Numbered from the stretch's first letter, positions 8,232 through 18,054 are shown. The stretch is 64,000 nucleotides of DNA from Amycolatopsis thermoflava N1165 (GCF_000473265.1 NZ_KI421511.1:2221731-2285730); one strand, 5' to 3'. The notes: a model not told the origin generated them from the sequence alone. Made by a program: numbers and translations.

Positions 8232-10244
8232 TTATGAGACGACGAACGCGCGGGAGGCGCCGGTGACGGGGGTGATCGTGCCGTCCAGGGACTTCGCGTC
8301 GCCGGCGTGGACCACCCGGTACTGGCCGACCGGGGTGTCCGGCGGGATGTCCCAGGTGATCGTCGCCGTGGACTCGGCCAGGAAGGTGCGCCGCCACCGG
8401 TACTTGGTGGACCAGTCGCCGTCGTCGGCGTGGCGGACCCAGGTGCCGCCGTCCAGGCGCTGGACCTCCAGGAACGTCCCGTTGCGGTGCAGGTCGTTCT
8501 TCGGGTGGCCGGTGACGAACTCGACCAGCACCTGCTCGCCCCGCCGGTAGCTGCTACGGGCCTCGGTGAGCACGTCGCCGAACCGCTTGAGCAAAGGTGG
8601 CGAGTCCACCACCACGCCGGGCTGGAAGTTGAGCTGGTCGCCGGACAGGTCACGCGGCTGCGGGCCGCGGGGGACGCTCGTGCCGGCCCGCATCGCGGCC
8701 GCGAGCCGGGCGAACTCCTGCTGGTAGGCGGGCAGCGTGTAGCGGCCGAAGAGCGTGGACGCGCCCTCGTACTGCTGCGAGTCGTACTCCTCGGGCGTGG
8801 TGACGTACTGGCTGTACGCGTTGGCGTAGCCCTGCATGATCACGTTTTCCAGCGGGACGCCCAGCTCGGCGGCGACGGTGCGGCGGATGCGCAGCCCGGC
8901 GACGATCGTGTACTCGGCGGGCCCGGCGACGAGGTGGAGCTGCCCGAGCCGCAGGATCTGCAGCGGCAGCACCTCCGGCGCCCACGGGTAGGGTTTCATG
9001 GCGCCGAACGGCACCGCGATCACCTTCGGCGCGTGCGCGTCGGCCAGCGCCTGCGGGATCGGCGCGTCCATGCCGCCGAGCGCGTCGACGAAGGGGTTGC
9101 GGACGCCCTCGGGCAGCGGGAGCCCGGGGCCGTCCTCGGTGCTGCCGGCGAGCATCGACACGCCGATCGCGGCGGTGGCCGTGGTGCGCTGCCGCCCGTC
9201 CGGGGTGTACCGGCCGTCCACGGTCACGCGGGACATGTCCACGTAGCAGAAGCGGTAGTCGAGCGGTCCCGTGACGGCTGTGGTGGCGTTGTCGAAGGCG
9301 GCTTTCGCGGCGGTGAACTGGCGTTCGCCGATGATGCGGGTGTTCTCGAACTCGTTCTCGGTGGGGCCGGAGCCGGGCTTGAGGTTGAGGTTCGGGGACA
9401 TGTCGCCGGAGTTGGTCTGCGGGAAGCACGCGACGAACTGCGGTGCGCCGTCGAGGTAGCGGGTGCCGCGCCCGTGTTCCCAGGCGTAGGCGGCGTAGCC
9501 CTTGTTGTCGCCGCTGATCAGCTTGTTCGCGTTGGTCATCGAGGTGCCGTGCGTGGCGAACCAGGCGATGGCGCCGATGTCGCGGCCGCCCTGGCGGAAG
9601 CGGAGGACCGTGACGGCCGGGTCGATGGCGAGCGGGAAGTGGTCCTTGTCGGCCTGCGGGTTGAGCTCGAAGGCGGTGCGGGACCGGTTGACGCTGGCGT
9701 CGGTCAGCTCGGTCCGGCCGAGGCTGATCGTGCCCGGCGCGAGGTTGTCGTGCGCCTGCTGGATGGCCTCGGTGATGCCGTCGACCTGGGCGTCGTAGGT
9801 CTGCCGCTGGAAGCCCAGGATGGACAGGTTGTAGGCGGCGTACCAGGACGATCCGCCGCAGCCCGCGTGCGTGTGCGTGGCGTTGAGCAGCACGTTGTGC
9901 TCGGTGTAGAGGTCGCCGAACCGCTCGGCGAGCCGGGCGAGCACCCCTTGGTGCACGGACTGGAACAACGCGCCGACGTCGGCGTTGACGAACACGATCC
10001 GGCGGCCCCCGGGTTCCGCGACGATGTACGCGCGGGCGCGGGTGCGCTGGTGGATGCCGGCGGTCTGCTGCTGCGGCATGGAGTAGCCCATCATGCCGCA
10101 CTCGGCCGCGGGCCCGGTGACGTCGGAGATGCCGACGCCGACGAGATAGCCCTGCTGCGCGGCCGCCTGCGGGGTGGCGAGCACTCCCGCGGCGAGCGGC
10201 GCGACGGCCACCCCGGCGAGGACACTCCTGCGGCTCACCGGCAT
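8232..10244 (-). CDS. Neutral/alkaline ceramidase, secreted
   Basis: 670 residues. An N-terminal SRRSVLAGVAVAPLAAG stretch is a twin-arginine-type signal ending near APQAAAQ, so the enzyme should be exported. The catalytic segment TNSGDMSPNLN (Ser283) matches the GDVSPN site of Pseudomonas ceramidase, and zinc ligands are expected at His124/126 (ATHTHAG) and His232 (THGTS). A C-terminal Ig-like domain (about 530-670) completes the family architecture. It hydrolyses ceramide to sphingosine and fatty acid. Start chosen at ATG 10244 behind GGAGGG. It heads a leftward run with the transporter and lyase (80-base gap). Confidence 0.93.
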   Translation of the reverse strand: MPVSRRSVLAGVAVAPLAAGVLATPQAAAQQGYLVGVGISDVTGPAAECGMMGYSMPQQQTAGIHQRTRARAYIVAEPGGRRIVFVNADVGALFQSVHQGVLARLAERFGDLYTEHNVLLNATHTHAGCGGSSWYAAYNLSILGFQRQTYDAQVDGITEAIQQAHDNLAPGTISLGRTELTDASVNRSRTAFELNPQADKDHFPLAIDPAVTVLRFRQGGRDIGAIAWFATHGTSMTNANKLISGDNKGYAAYAWEHGRGTRYLDGAPQFVACFPQTNSGDMSPNLNLKPGSGPTENEFENTRIIGERQFTAAKAAFDNATTAVTGPLDYRFCYVDMSRVTVDGRYTPDGRQRTTATAAIGVSMLAGSTEDGPGLPLPEGVRNPFVDALGGMDAPIPQALADAHAPKVIAVPFGAMKPYPWAPEVLPLQILRLGQLHLVAGPAEYTIVAGLRIRRTVAAELGVPLENVIMQGYANAYSQYVTTPEEYDSQQYEGASTLFGRYTLPAYQQEFARLAAAMRAGTSVPRGPQPRDLSGDQLNFQPGVVVDSPPLLKRFGDVLTEARSSYRRGEQVLVEFVTGHPKNDLHRNGTFLEVQRLDGGTWVRHADDGDWSTKYRWRRTFLAESTATITWDIPPDTPVGQYRVVHAGDAKSLDGTITPVTGASRAFVVS

Positions 10245-10263
10245 CGGCGACCCTCCCTCCAGA

Positions 10264-10287
10264 CGTGAAGCCGTTTCAGGTTTCACG
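10264..10287. promoter_or_regulatory. Operator-like repeat upstream of the ceramidase
   Basis: A 24-base imperfect inverted repeat with outer arms CGTGAA and TTCACG. Inside it TGAAGCCGTTTCA (10266-10278) pairs at five of six positions, in the style of LacI-family operators. It sits just upstream of the ceramidase ribosome binding site. No LacI-type gene is present in the window. Confidence 0.4.
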
Positions 10288-10374
10288 GAGCCTAGAGGAG
10301 CCCGTCCAGCGCTGCCAACCCTCGATCGGGTGGCCCACCCGTCGCACATTTCCGGCATGGTGCGAGCGGGGTGC

Positions 10375-11400
10375 TCAGCCGACCACCTCGGCGATCCGCC
10401 GCAATGTCCCCGCGTCCCCACGCAGCAGCAACGTCGTCACCACGGTTTCCTCCCAAGCCGCCAGCTCCGCCCGGATCTTCTCCGGCGGCCCGATCAGCGA
10501 GGTGTCCTCGACCAGCGAGGTGGGGATCGCCGCGGTGGCTTCGGCCTTGCGCCCGGCGAGGTAGAGCTCCTGCACCTTCTCCGCGACGTCGGCGTACCCG
10601 AGGCGGGCGAACACGTCCTTGTGGAAGTTGACCTGCTTGGCCCCCATGCCGCCGATGTAGAGGGCCAGCGACGGCTTGATGAACCCGGCCGCGGTCTCCA
10701 CGTCGTCGTGCACGATGACCGGCACCGAGGCGGCCACCTCGAAGTCGGCTTGCGTGTGCCGGGCGCCCGGGCGCGCGAAGCCCTCGGCGAGCGCTTCCCG
10801 GTAGAACGGGTCGCTCTTCGGGGAGAAGAACAGCGGCAGCCAGCCGTCGCAGATCTCGGCCGCCAGTGCGACGTTCTTCGGCCCCTCCGCCGCCAGGTAG
10901 ATGGGGATTTCCGGGCGCAGCGGGTGCACTGTGGACTTCAGCGGCTTGCCCAGCCCGGTCCCGTTCTTCAGCGGCAACTGGTACTGCTCGCCGTCGAAGG
11001 TCACCGGCTCCTGCCGGGCCACCACCCGCCGCACGATCTCGACGTACTCCCGCGTCCGGGCCAGCGGCCGCGGGTAGGGCTGCCCGTACCAGCCCTCCAC
11101 CACCTGCGGCCCGGACGCGCCGAGACCCAGGATGAACCGGCCGCCGGAGAGGTGGTCCAGGGTCATCGCGGCCATCGCGGTGGCGGTCGGGGTGCGGGCC
11201 GACATCTGGACGATGTTGGTGCCGAGCTTGACCCGCGAGGTCGCCGCGCCCCACCAGGCCAGCGGGGTCAGCGCGTCCGAGCCGTACCCCTCGGCCGTCC
11301 ACACCGAATCGAACCCCAGCTCCTCCGCCGTGCGGATCGCGTCGAGCGCCCCCTCCGGCGGGCCGGAGGACCAGTAACCGATGTGATAGCCGAGCTTCAC
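10375..11400 (-). CDS. LLM-class F420/flavin-dependent oxidoreductase
   Basis: 341 residues, a bacterial-luciferase-like (alpha/beta)8 barrel. It begins MKLGYHIGYW and has the segments SVWTAEGYGSDALTPL, RVKLGTNIVQMSARTP and LDHLSGGRFILGLGASGPQVVEGWYG typical of actinobacterial F420-dependent members of this family. Substrate not predictable. GTG at 11400 follows GGGAGGTGTC and overlaps the stop of the MpaB-like gene by four bases, so the two are cotranscribed and probably act on the same compound. Confidence 0.88.
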   Translation of the reverse strand: MKLGYHIGYWSSGPPEGALDAIRTAEELGFDSVWTAEGYGSDALTPLAWWGAATSRVKLGTNIVQMSARTPTATAMAAMTLDHLSGGRFILGLGASGPQVVEGWYGQPYPRPLARTREYVEIVRRVVARQEPVTFDGEQYQLPLKNGTGLGKPLKSTVHPLRPEIPIYLAAEGPKNVALAAEICDGWLPLFFSPKSDPFYREALAEGFARPGARHTQADFEVAASVPVIVHDDVETAAGFIKPSLALYIGGMGAKQVNFHKDVFARLGYADVAEKVQELYLAGRKAEATAAIPTSLVEDTSLIGPPEKIRAELAAWEETVVTTLLLRGDAGTLRRIAEVVG

Positions 11401-12320
11401 GACACCTCCCGGGGAACGTAATGGGTGGGACTGTCCCGTTCGGACAGCGGCGGCAGGTTGCGGGCCGGTGTCTCCACCAGCGGGGCGTCCGCCGGGACCT
11501 CGCCGCGCACCCGCCGCCACGCCGCCCTGGCGCGCGGGTGGTAGCGGCGGTCGTGCGGCACGAACCGGAACGCGAGACCGATCGCGCGGCCGGCCAGCCG
11601 GTGCAGCACCTCGTTCCGGCGCGACCAGGAGTAACCCAGCCGCTCGCGCACCGCCGGGTGGTACAGACCGACGGTCCACCACACGAACGACTTCGCGATC
11701 ACCACGCGCAGCACCCGCCAGACCGGGTCCGGCATCCACGACACGAACGGCGGCTTGGCGATGCCGGCGATGTCCAGCACGTCCCTGGTGGCCTTGTTGT
11801 CCTCCAGGACCTCGGTGCACATGTGGTCCCAGTAGGCCTGGAACTCCTCCCACGAGCCCGGCACCGGCCGCATGCTCAGCCCGTAGAGCCGGTACCACTC
11901 GACGTGCTCGTCGAACAGCCGCCGCTTGTCCGCCTCGCTCAGCCCGCCCATCATCCGCTCCGCGGCGACCACGGTGAGCATGAAGAACGTCGAGTGCGCC
12001 CAGTAGAACGTGCCCGGGTTCAGCGCGTGGTAGCGGCGGCCGCGGGAGTCCACGCCGTGGATCGTCTCGTGGTAGCCGCGCACCGCGCGGGCGGTCTCGG
12101 CCGCGCGCGGCCCGTCGTAGACCACGCCGCCGATCGGGTAGAGCGAGCGGAACAACCGCTCCCACCGCTCGGCGAAGAACCGCGAGTGCTCCTCCACCCC
12201 CGCGCCGAGTTCCGGGTGCATGTTCTGCAGCGATCCCGCCCACAGTGCCATGAGCAGGGTCCGCCAGTCGCCGAAGTACTTCCACGTCAGGGAATCGGGG
12301 CCCAGGGGCTGCGGTGCCAT
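11397..12320 (-). CDS. MpaB-like oxygenase (DUF2236)
   Basis: 307 residues, all-helical DUF2236 family, which includes latex-clearing (rubber) oxygenases and fungal MpaB. Recognisable family pieces are NPGTFYWAHSTFFMLTVVA, DEHVEWYRLYGLSMRPVP and FVPHDRRYHPRA; conserved His residues could bind haem. Members are thought to oxidise hydrophobic substrates. First gene of a two-gene operon with the LLM enzyme, divergent from a TetR gene across a strong inverted repeat, so repression by that TetR is likely. Substrate unknown. Confidence 0.82.
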   Translation of the reverse strand: MAPQPLGPDSLTWKYFGDWRTLLMALWAGSLQNMHPELGAGVEEHSRFFAERWERLFRSLYPIGGVVYDGPRAAETARAVRGYHETIHGVDSRGRRYHALNPGTFYWAHSTFFMLTVVAAERMMGGLSEADKRRLFDEHVEWYRLYGLSMRPVPGSWEEFQAYWDHMCTEVLEDNKATRDVLDIAGIAKPPFVSWMPDPVWRVLRVVIAKSFVWWTVGLYHPAVRERLGYSWSRRNEVLHRLAGRAIGLAFRFVPHDRRYHPRARAAWRRVRGEVPADAPLVETPARNLPPLSERDSPTHYVPREVS

Positions 12321-12332
12321 GATCCGAACGCT

Positions 12333-12360
12333 ACAATTGACAACACCTGTAGTCAATTGT
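12333..12360. promoter_or_regulatory. TetR operator between mpaB-like and tetR genes
   Basis: Perfect 9-base inverted repeat ACAATTGAC/GTCAATTGT with a 10-base spacer, in the 48-base gap between divergent genes. Each arm includes a TTGAC that could serve as a -35 element, one per direction, so a bound repressor would block both promoters. Confidence 0.75.
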
Positions 12361-12368
12361 GAGGGCGG

Positions 12369-12959
12369 ATGGCGGAGAAGACCTGGGCGGGCACCACCCT
12401 GAGCGACCGCCGGGCGGCCCGGCGCGCCCAGCTGCTCGACGCCGGGCTGGACCTGCTCGGCACCGAGGGCAGCGCGGCGGTCACCGTGCGCGCGGTGTGC
12501 CGGCACGCGAAGCTCACCGAGCGGTACTTCTACGAGAGCTTCGCCGACCGCGAGGAACTGGTGGTCGCGGTCTACGAGCAGGTCGCCGCCGAGGCCCACA
12601 GCGCCATCGCCGGCGCGGTGCCGGACAGCCGCCGTGACCCGGCCCAGCGGGCCGAAGCGGCGGTCACCGCGTTCGTCGAGCTGATGCTGGACGATCCACG
12701 CAAGGGCCGGGTCCTGCTGCTGGCCCCGATCACCGACCCGGCCCTGTCCGCGCGCGGGATGGCGCTGCTGCCCGCCTTCGCCGGCCTGATCCGCGAGCAG
12801 CTGCCCGCGCGCATGGACGCGCTGGAGAAGCAGCTGACCGCGATCGGCCTCGTCGGCGCGCTGACCCACCTGTTCACCGCCTACCTGTCCGGCACCCCCG
12901 AGATGCCCCGGGAGCGCCTGGTCGAGCACTGCGTGCGCCTGCTGGTGCGGTCGTCCTAA
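12369..12959 (+). CDS. TetR-family repressor
   Basis: 196 residues. N-terminal helix-turn-helix at about 15-62 ([34 protein letters not shown]), then a helical ligand domain. It is divergent from the MpaB-LLM operon and the palindrome at 12333-12360 lies immediately before it, so autorepression plus control of that operon is expected. The effector is probably the substrate of those oxygenases. Ends three bases into the stop of the aldolase gene on the other strand. Confidence 0.9.
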   Translation: MAEKTWAGTTLSDRRAARRAQLLDAGLDLLGTEGSAAVTVRAVCRHAKLTERYFYESFADREELVVAVYEQVAAEAHSAIAGAVPDSRRDPAQRAEAAVTAFVELMLDDPRKGRVLLLAPITDPALSARGMALLPAFAGLIREQLPARMDALEKQLTAIGLVGALTHLFTAYLSGTPEMPRERLVEHCVRLLVRSS

Positions 12960-13978
12960 GCAGACTCGCGCTCCGCCACCAGCTGCAACGCGATGTCGAT
13001 GATCATGTCCTCCTGACCGCCGACGTAGCGCTTCTCCCCCACGCGGTAGAGGATTTCGTGCGCGGGCACCTGGTAGCGCTCCGCGGCGCGCTCGGCGTGC
13101 AGCAGGAAGCTGGAGTACACCCCGGCGAAGCCCTGCACGATCGACGACCGGTCCATCACCGGCAGCCGCGTGATGAACGGCTTCACCACGTTCTCCGCGG
13201 CGTCCATCAGCACGTCCTTGTCCACGCCGGTCGCGACGCCGAGCCGTTCGAACACCGCGGCCAGCACCTCGGTCGGCGAGTTGCCCGCGCCCGCGCCGAG
13301 CGCGACGAGCGAACCGTCGATCTGCTTCGCGCCCGCCCGGTGGGCGAGCACCGAGTTCGCGACGCCGAAGCTCAGGTTCTGGTGGCCGTGGTAGCCCACC
13401 TGCGCCGCGTCGCCGAACTCCGCGACCAGCGCGGCCACCCGGTCGGCGGCCTCCTCCAGGATCAGCGCCCCGGCCGAGTCGACGACGTACACGCACTGGC
13501 AACCCGCGTCGACCATGATCCGGCCCTGCTTCGCCAGCGTCTCCGGCGTGGCCATGTGCGACAGCATGAGGAACCCGACGGTCTCCAGCCCGAGCCTGCG
13601 CGCCTCGGTGAAGTGCTGGATGGACACGTCCGCTTCGGTGCAGTGCGTGGCGATCCGCACCGCGCCCGCGCCGAGGTCGGCGGCGGCCTCCAGGTCGGCG
13701 ACCGTGCCGAGGCCGGGCAGCAGCAGCACCGCGATCTTGGCCTGCTTGGCCTCCTCGACGGCCGCGGCGATCAGCTTCCGCTCGTCCACCAGAGAGAAGC
13801 CGTAGTTGAAGGTCGACCCGCCGAGCCCGTCGCCGTGGGTCACCTCGATCAGCGAGATCCCGGCCGCGTCGAGCGCGCGCACGGTGTCCCGCACGTTCTC
13901 CTCGGTGAACTGGTGGGCCATGGCGTGGCTGCCGTCGCGCAGGCTCGTGTCGACGAGCCGCACCTCCCGCTCGGTCAT
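12956..13978 (-). CDS. 4-hydroxy-2-oxovalerate aldolase
   Basis: 340 residues of the DRE-TIM metallolyase family: [15 protein letters not shown] (Arg17-Asp18 site) and the metal-binding HGHQN segment, with a C-terminal communication domain. It splits 4-hydroxy-2-oxoacids to pyruvate and an aldehyde and normally forms a complex that channels the aldehyde to the partner dehydrogenase, encoded directly upstream with a four-base ATGA overlap. This is the last stage of meta-cleavage pathways for aromatics or steroid rings (BphI/MhpE/HsaF). The hydratase that usually precedes it is not adjacent. Confidence 0.95.
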   Translation of the reverse strand: MTEREVRLVDTSLRDGSHAMAHQFTEENVRDTVRALDAAGISLIEVTHGDGLGGSTFNYGFSLVDERKLIAAAVEEAKQAKIAVLLLPGLGTVADLEAAADLGAGAVRIATHCTEADVSIQHFTEARRLGLETVGFLMLSHMATPETLAKQGRIMVDAGCQCVYVVDSAGALILEEAADRVAALVAEFGDAAQVGYHGHQNLSFGVANSVLAHRAGAKQIDGSLVALGAGAGNSPTEVLAAVFERLGVATGVDKDVLMDAAENVVKPFITRLPVMDRSSIVQGFAGVYSSFLLHAERAAERYQVPAHEILYRVGEKRYVGGQEDMIIDIALQLVAERESA

Positions 13979-14886
13979 GCCGGCACCTCCTGCGTCCGGT
14001 TCGCGGCCAGCAGCTCGCCGACGCGGGCGGCAGCGGCGGTCATGATATCCAGGTTCCCGGCATAGGGCGGCAGGTAGTCGCCGTTGCCGGCGACCTCCAG
14101 GAACACCGCCACCCTGGCGCGGCCCTGCCAGCCGGGCCGCGGGTCGTCGAACTGCGGCGCCGCCTTGAGCGTGTAGCCGGGCACGTACTCCTGCACGTCG
14201 GCGACCATCCGCTCGATGGAGGCGGTGATCGCGTCGCGGTCGGCGTCCGGCGAGATCGCGCAGAACACCGTGTCGCGCATGATGAGCGGCGGTTCGACCG
14301 GATTGATGATGATGATCGCCTTGCCCTTCGCGGCGCCGCCGACGATCTCCAGCCCGCGCGCGGTGGTCTGGGTGAACTCGTCGATGTTGGCGCGCGTGCC
14401 CGGACCCGCCGACCGCGACGACACCGACGCGACGATCTCGGCGTAGGGCACCTCGGTGACCCGCGCGACGGCGTGCACGATCGGGATCGTGGCCTGGCCG
14501 CCGCAGGTGATCATGTTGAAGTTCGCGGCGCCCAGCTGGTCCGGCAGGTCCACCGCGGGACAGGTGAACGGGCCGACGGCGGCCGGGGTCAGGTCGACGG
14601 CCTGGATGCCGGCCTCGGCGTATCGCGGCGCGTTGGCCAGGTGGGCCTTGGCGGACGTGGCCTCGAAGACGATGTCCGGCAGCTCGTCGCGGGACAGCAG
14701 CCAGTCCATGCCCTCGGCCGAGGTCTCCACGCCCAGCGCGGCCGCGCGCTTCAGGCCGTCCGATGCCGGGTCCACCCCGACCATGTACGCGACCTCGATG
14801 TGCTCGCTGCGCCGCAGCTTGACGAGCAGATCGGTGCCGATGTTGCCGGGTCCGACGATCGCGGCCCGTGCCTTCCGGGTGCTCAT
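13975..14886 (-). CDS. Acetaldehyde dehydrogenase (acylating)
   Basis: 303 residues. NAD-binding start [17 protein letters not shown], catalytic cysteine in [16 protein letters not shown], and the tail [11 protein letters not shown]. Oxidises the aldolase-derived acetaldehyde or propanal to the acyl-CoA (DmpF/BphJ/HsaG type). ATG 14886 follows GAAGGAGGGCGC. Upstream, the divergent IclR gene and an inverted repeat indicate substrate-induced control. Confidence 0.95.
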   Translation of the reverse strand: MSTRKARAAIVGPGNIGTDLLVKLRRSEHIEVAYMVGVDPASDGLKRAAALGVETSAEGMDWLLSRDELPDIVFEATSAKAHLANAPRYAEAGIQAVDLTPAAVGPFTCPAVDLPDQLGAANFNMITCGGQATIPIVHAVARVTEVPYAEIVASVSSRSAGPGTRANIDEFTQTTARGLEIVGGAAKGKAIIIINPVEPPLIMRDTVFCAISPDADRDAITASIERMVADVQEYVPGYTLKAAPQFDDPRPGWQGRARVAVFLEVAGNGDYLPPYAGNLDIMTAAAARVGELLAANRTQEVPA

Positions 14887-14928
14887 GCGCCCTCCTTCCG
14901 GGGTCGGCTCCACGGTGCGCCCCGGAGT

Positions 14929-14955
14929 GCGGCACACTCAACGCATGTGTGCCGC
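14929..14955. promoter_or_regulatory. IclR operator overlapping the iclR start
   Basis: Perfect 9-base inverted repeat GCGGCACAC/GTGTGCCGC, spacer nine bases, between the divergent aldehyde dehydrogenase and IclR genes. The right arm covers the ATG at 14945-14947, so either the IclR protein starts later (ATG 14972) or it represses its own gene at the start codon. Confidence 0.72.
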
Positions 14956-15691
14956 TGAGCGGGACGACGGGATGACCGCCGCCAGGATCGCCGCGCTGCT
15001 CGGCGCGTTCCGGCCGGGCGATCAGGCGCTGGGCGCGTCCGAACTCGCGCGCCGCACCGGCCTGCCGAAGTCGTCGGTGCACCGGCTGACCGGGCACCTG
15101 GTCACGCAGGGACTGCTGGAACGGGACGGCACCGCGGTGCGGCTCGGGCTGCGGCTGTTCGAGATCGGGCAGCTCGCCGGCCGCGAACGCGGGCTCGTCG
15201 ACGCCGCCCGCCCCTACCTGGCCGATCTGCGGGAGGCCACGCGCAACACGGTGCACCTGGCGGTGCTGGAGGGCACCGAGGTGGTGTATCTCGACATCGT
15301 GCGCGGCCCGGACGCGCCGGCCCTGCCCTCGCGCATCGGCGGCCGCTTCCCCGCGCACGCCACCGCGGTGGGCAAGGCGATCCTGGCGCACTCCCCCGCG
15401 TCCGTTCTGGACACCGTGCTGGCGGCGGGCCTGACCAGGGTCGGCCCGCGCACGATCACCGCGCCCGGGCTGCTGCGGCGGCAGCTGACCAGGATCCGCG
15501 ACGAGGGGGTCGCCTACGAGCGGGAGGAATCCGGGGTGGGCGTAACCTGTGCAGCCAGTCCAGTGCTCGGCGCGACCGGCCGGGCACGGGCCGCGATTTC
15601 GATCTCGGGCTGGAGCAACCGGGTCCGGGTCGAGCGCGTCTCTCCAGCGGTGCGCACGGCGGCTCTCGCTTTGTCGCGAGCCTTGCCGTAG
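14945..15691 (+). CDS. IclR-family regulator
   Basis: 248 residues: winged helix (about 12-70, [28 protein letters not shown]) followed by the IclR effector domain ([45 protein letters not shown]). Such proteins often control aromatic catabolic genes; here the divergent aldolase/dehydrogenase pair is the evident target. The upstream inverted repeat overlaps the ATG at 14945, so an in-frame ATG at 14972 is a credible alternative start without loss of the DNA-binding domain. Confidence 0.9.
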   Translation: MCAAERDDGMTAARIAALLGAFRPGDQALGASELARRTGLPKSSVHRLTGHLVTQGLLERDGTAVRLGLRLFEIGQLAGRERGLVDAARPYLADLREATRNTVHLAVLEGTEVVYLDIVRGPDAPALPSRIGGRFPAHATAVGKAILAHSPASVLDTVLAAGLTRVGPRTITAPGLLRRQLTRIRDEGVAYEREESGVGVTCAASPVLGATGRARAAISISGWSNRVRVERVSPAVRTAALALSRALP

Positions 15692-15773
15692 GGTCTCGCG
15701 CACCAGCGGGGATGATCGACATGTACGGTCCCGTGGCGCTCGCCGGGCCACGGGGATGTTAGGGAGGATTGGC

Positions 15774-16277
15774 GTGACCACCGCGACCACCCAGGTAGAC
15801 GACCTTCGGCTCGTGGCTGCACCGACCGCCGTCAGCTGCGCCGAGATGTTCGTCCGTTTCGCCCTCCTGGAGTGGAAACTGCGGCCACTGGCCGACGACG
15901 CGGCGACCGTCATCCGGCACCTGGTGCGGTCCTCGGTGGAAGGGGCGGACCGGCGATCGCCCCGCTTCCTGACCGTCCGGTTGCGCCTGCACCGCGACGT
16001 CGTGGTCGTCGAACTCGACGACGACCGCCCCGGCGAACCCCCCGAGCTGCCCGGCTGGACCATCAACACCGTCGCCCTGCCCGGCGGGCACCGCACGGCG
16101 TGGTGCGAGCTGCCGCTGCCGGCCGGCCTGACCGGGGCCCTCCCGACGCGCTCCCCGCACCGCATGCCCAGCCCGGCGACCGAGTACCCGGCCGAGGAGC
16201 CGTTGCCGGAGCCGGACTTCCTGGACTCGCAGATCCTGCAGCGCGTGCTGCACGGGCTCAACGGCTCCTCGCGATAG
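15774..16277 (+). CDS. HATPase-like regulatory protein (anti-sigma-type)
   Basis: 167 residues, GTG start behind AGGGAGGATTGGC. The fold looks like the small histidine-kinase-type ATPase of anti-sigma regulators: [26 protein letters not shown] resembles the N-box helix region, followed by strands [19 protein letters not shown], but the G-box glycines are not clear. Proteins of this kind are frequent in actinobacteria. The last ~45 residues are proline-rich. Assignment rests on general pattern only; partner unknown. Confidence 0.5.
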   Translation: MTTATTQVDDLRLVAAPTAVSCAEMFVRFALLEWKLRPLADDAATVIRHLVRSSVEGADRRSPRFLTVRLRLHRDVVVVELDDDRPGEPPELPGWTINTVALPGGHRTAWCELPLPAGLTGALPTRSPHRMPSPATEYPAEEPLPEPDFLDSQILQRVLHGLNGSSR

Positions 16278-16295
16278 CGCTTTCCGGCACCCGGC

Positions 16296-17165
16296 TCAGG
16301 CCAGGCCGCGCACCGCCTGGGCCGGTGGCCGGTCCCCGGCGATCGTCGCCACCATCTCCAGCACGCGGCGCGTCTGCTGGACCTCGTGCACCCGGAACAC
16401 CTGCGCACCGTCCCTGGCCGCGAGCGCGGTGGCGGCCAGGGTGCCGTCCAGCCGTTCCGTGACGTCCGCGCCGAGGGTCTCCCCCACGAAGTCCTTGTTG
16501 GACAGTGCCATGAGGACCGGCCAGCCGGTCGCGGTCAGTTCGCTCGCGTGCCGCAGCAGGGCGAGGCTGTGCCAGGTGTTCTTGCCGAAGTCGTGCGTCG
16601 GGTCGATCAGGACCCCGCCGCGGGGCACGCCGAGCGCCACGACCTCCTCGGCCCGGCGGGTGATCTCCTCGATCACCTGGCCGACGACGTCCTCGTAGCG
16701 GACGCGGAACGGGCGCGTGCGCGGCACCGCTCCCCCGGTGTGCGAGCACACGTACCCGGCGCCGAACTCGGCCGCGACCTCGGCCAGTCGCGGGTCGGCG
16801 CCCGCCCAGGTGTCGTTGAGCAGGTCCGCCCCGGCCTCGCAGGCCAGCCGTCCGACCTCGTGCCGCCAGGTGTCCACGCTGATCACCAGGTCCGGGTGCC
16901 GCCGCCGGATCTCCGCGACGAACGGCACCACCCGGCGGGTCTCCTCGTCGACCCCGACGTCGCTGCCGGGGCCGGCCTTGACCCCGCCGATGTCCACGAT
17001 GTCCGCGCCCTCCACGACGGCGCGGTCGACCGCCGCCAGCGCGTCCGGGTCCGCGAAGGACGCGCCCCGGTCGTAGAACGAGTCGGGTGTGCGGTTCACG
17101 ATCGCCATCACGAGCGCGCGGTCGGCGACGACGCGCCGCCCGCGGAAGACCAAGTCGACTGCCAC
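16296..17165 (-). CDS. folP2: Dihydropteroate synthase-like protein (FolP2 type)
   Basis: 289 residues, pterin-binding TIM barrel. Opens with [15 protein letters not shown] and has the [14 protein letters not shown] pterin loop, [11 protein letters not shown] and NDTWAGADP segments. Actinobacteria often carry a second folP that resembles this more than the true synthase (mycobacterial FolP2 is not an active synthase when tested), so a role in folate synthesis is uncertain. GTG start at 17165; no ATG in frame nearby. No other folate genes adjacent. Confidence 0.85.
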   Translation of the reverse strand: MAVDLVFRGRRVVADRALVMAIVNRTPDSFYDRGASFADPDALAAVDRAVVEGADIVDIGGVKAGPGSDVGVDEETRRVVPFVAEIRRRHPDLVISVDTWRHEVGRLACEAGADLLNDTWAGADPRLAEVAAEFGAGYVCSHTGGAVPRTRPFRVRYEDVVGQVIEEITRRAEEVVALGVPRGGVLIDPTHDFGKNTWHSLALLRHASELTATGWPVLMALSNKDFVGETLGADVTERLDGTLAATALAARDGAQVFRVHEVQQTRRVLEMVATIAGDRPPAQAVRGLA

Positions 17166-17197
17166 GAGTTCATCATGCCTGCCGTGGCGGGGGCGCG

Positions 17198-17211
17198 ATA
17201 ACGCGCGTTAT
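17198..17211. promoter_or_regulatory. Palindromic operator before tetR
   Basis: Perfect 14-base palindrome ATAACGCGCGTTAT in the gap between folP2 and the rightward TetR gene, most simply the TetR binding site. Confidence 0.6.
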
Positions 17212-17253
17212 GCCCTAAGTTGCTTCCAGGAGAGCGAAGGGGGTGCGCGGCGG

Positions 17254-17880
17254 ATGGCCACCCGACACGGCCAGGGCGACAGCCACAGCAGGGAACGCTT
17301 CCTGCAGGCCGCGCTGACGGTTCTCCTCAAGCAGGGCGTTTCCGGGCTGACGGTGCGCAGCGTCGCCGAGGCGGCCAGCACGTCGACGATCGGGGTCTAC
17401 ACGCGTTTCGGCGGCCGCAACGGCGTTCTGGACGCCTTGTACGAGCGCACTTTCGAGATGCTGCACGAGGAGTTCCGGGCGGTGCCGCCGGTTTCCGGCG
17501 ATCCGGCGGCGGGGATCCTCGCGCTGGCCCGCGCCTACCGACGGTTCGCGCTGGACAGCCCGGCGCGGTACGCGTTCATGTTCGAGCAGTCGGTGCCCGG
17601 GTTCGACCCGGACCCGGACCTGCGGGCGTTCGCGCAGCGCAGCAGCTTCGACCTGCTCGTGGACCGGGTGGCGCCGGTGACGCCGCCCGGCCGCGACCCG
17701 AACGTCACCGGATACCTGATCTGGACCACGATGCACGGGCTGGTGAGCGTCGAGCTGACGCACCGCGCGCGCAACCCACCGCCGAAGTGGTTCATCGAGA
17801 CCACCGACGACGCCTACGACGAGGTGTTCGGCTCCGGCATCCGCGCGATGATCAACGGGCTGGACCTCGAACTCGCCTGA
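17254..17880 (+). CDS. TetR-family regulator
   Basis: 208 residues. Helix-turn-helix around residues 12-58 (RERFLQAALTVLL, VRSVAEAASTSTIGVYTRFGGR), then a TetR_C-like helical domain (RFALDSPARYAFMFEQSVPGF). ATG 17254 follows a G-rich ribosome binding site (GAAGGGGG). It stands alone between the divergent folP2 and the convergent rpsA, so its target may be itself, folP2 or a distant locus. Effector unknown. Confidence 0.88.
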   Translation: MATRHGQGDSHSRERFLQAALTVLLKQGVSGLTVRSVAEAASTSTIGVYTRFGGRNGVLDALYERTFEMLHEEFRAVPPVSGDPAAGILALARAYRRFALDSPARYAFMFEQSVPGFDPDPDLRAFAQRSSFDLLVDRVAPVTPPGRDPNVTGYLIWTTMHGLVSVELTHRARNPPPKWFIETTDDAYDEVFGSGIRAMINGLDLELA

Positions 17881-18017
17881 GCCACTCCCGCACCCCTCCG
17901 CGACGCGACACCCCCGCACGAAGGGACACCGCGCCCCCCTACGCATCGAAGCGCCGACCCGAGTCACTCCCGCGGCGTCGGCCTCGGGCCGCGGCCGCCA
18001 CTCGGCCCCGGGAACGA

Positions 18018-18054
18018 CCGTGGCCCCCGGTCCAAGCAGGACCGGGGGCCACGG
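18018..18054. terminator. Terminator hairpin downstream of rpsA
   Basis: 16-base perfect stem with a five-base loop (AAGCA), 23 bases past the rpsA stop and between convergent genes, so it may serve both strands. No long U-tract, as usual in actinobacteria. The rest of 17881-18077 holds nothing else recognisable. Confidence 0.85.

Noticed and set aside
10292..11302. Long leftward frame opposite the LLM gene
   Set aside because: Its translation is arginine/glycine-rich shadow of the LLM gene in another frame; no family resemblance.
15774..16277. Histidine kinase fragment
   Set aside because: No H box or transmembrane part; a stand-alone HATPase-like protein fits better.
16296..17165. Principal dihydropteroate synthase (FolP1)
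   Set aside because: Sequence style matches FolP2 and no folate genes are adjacent.
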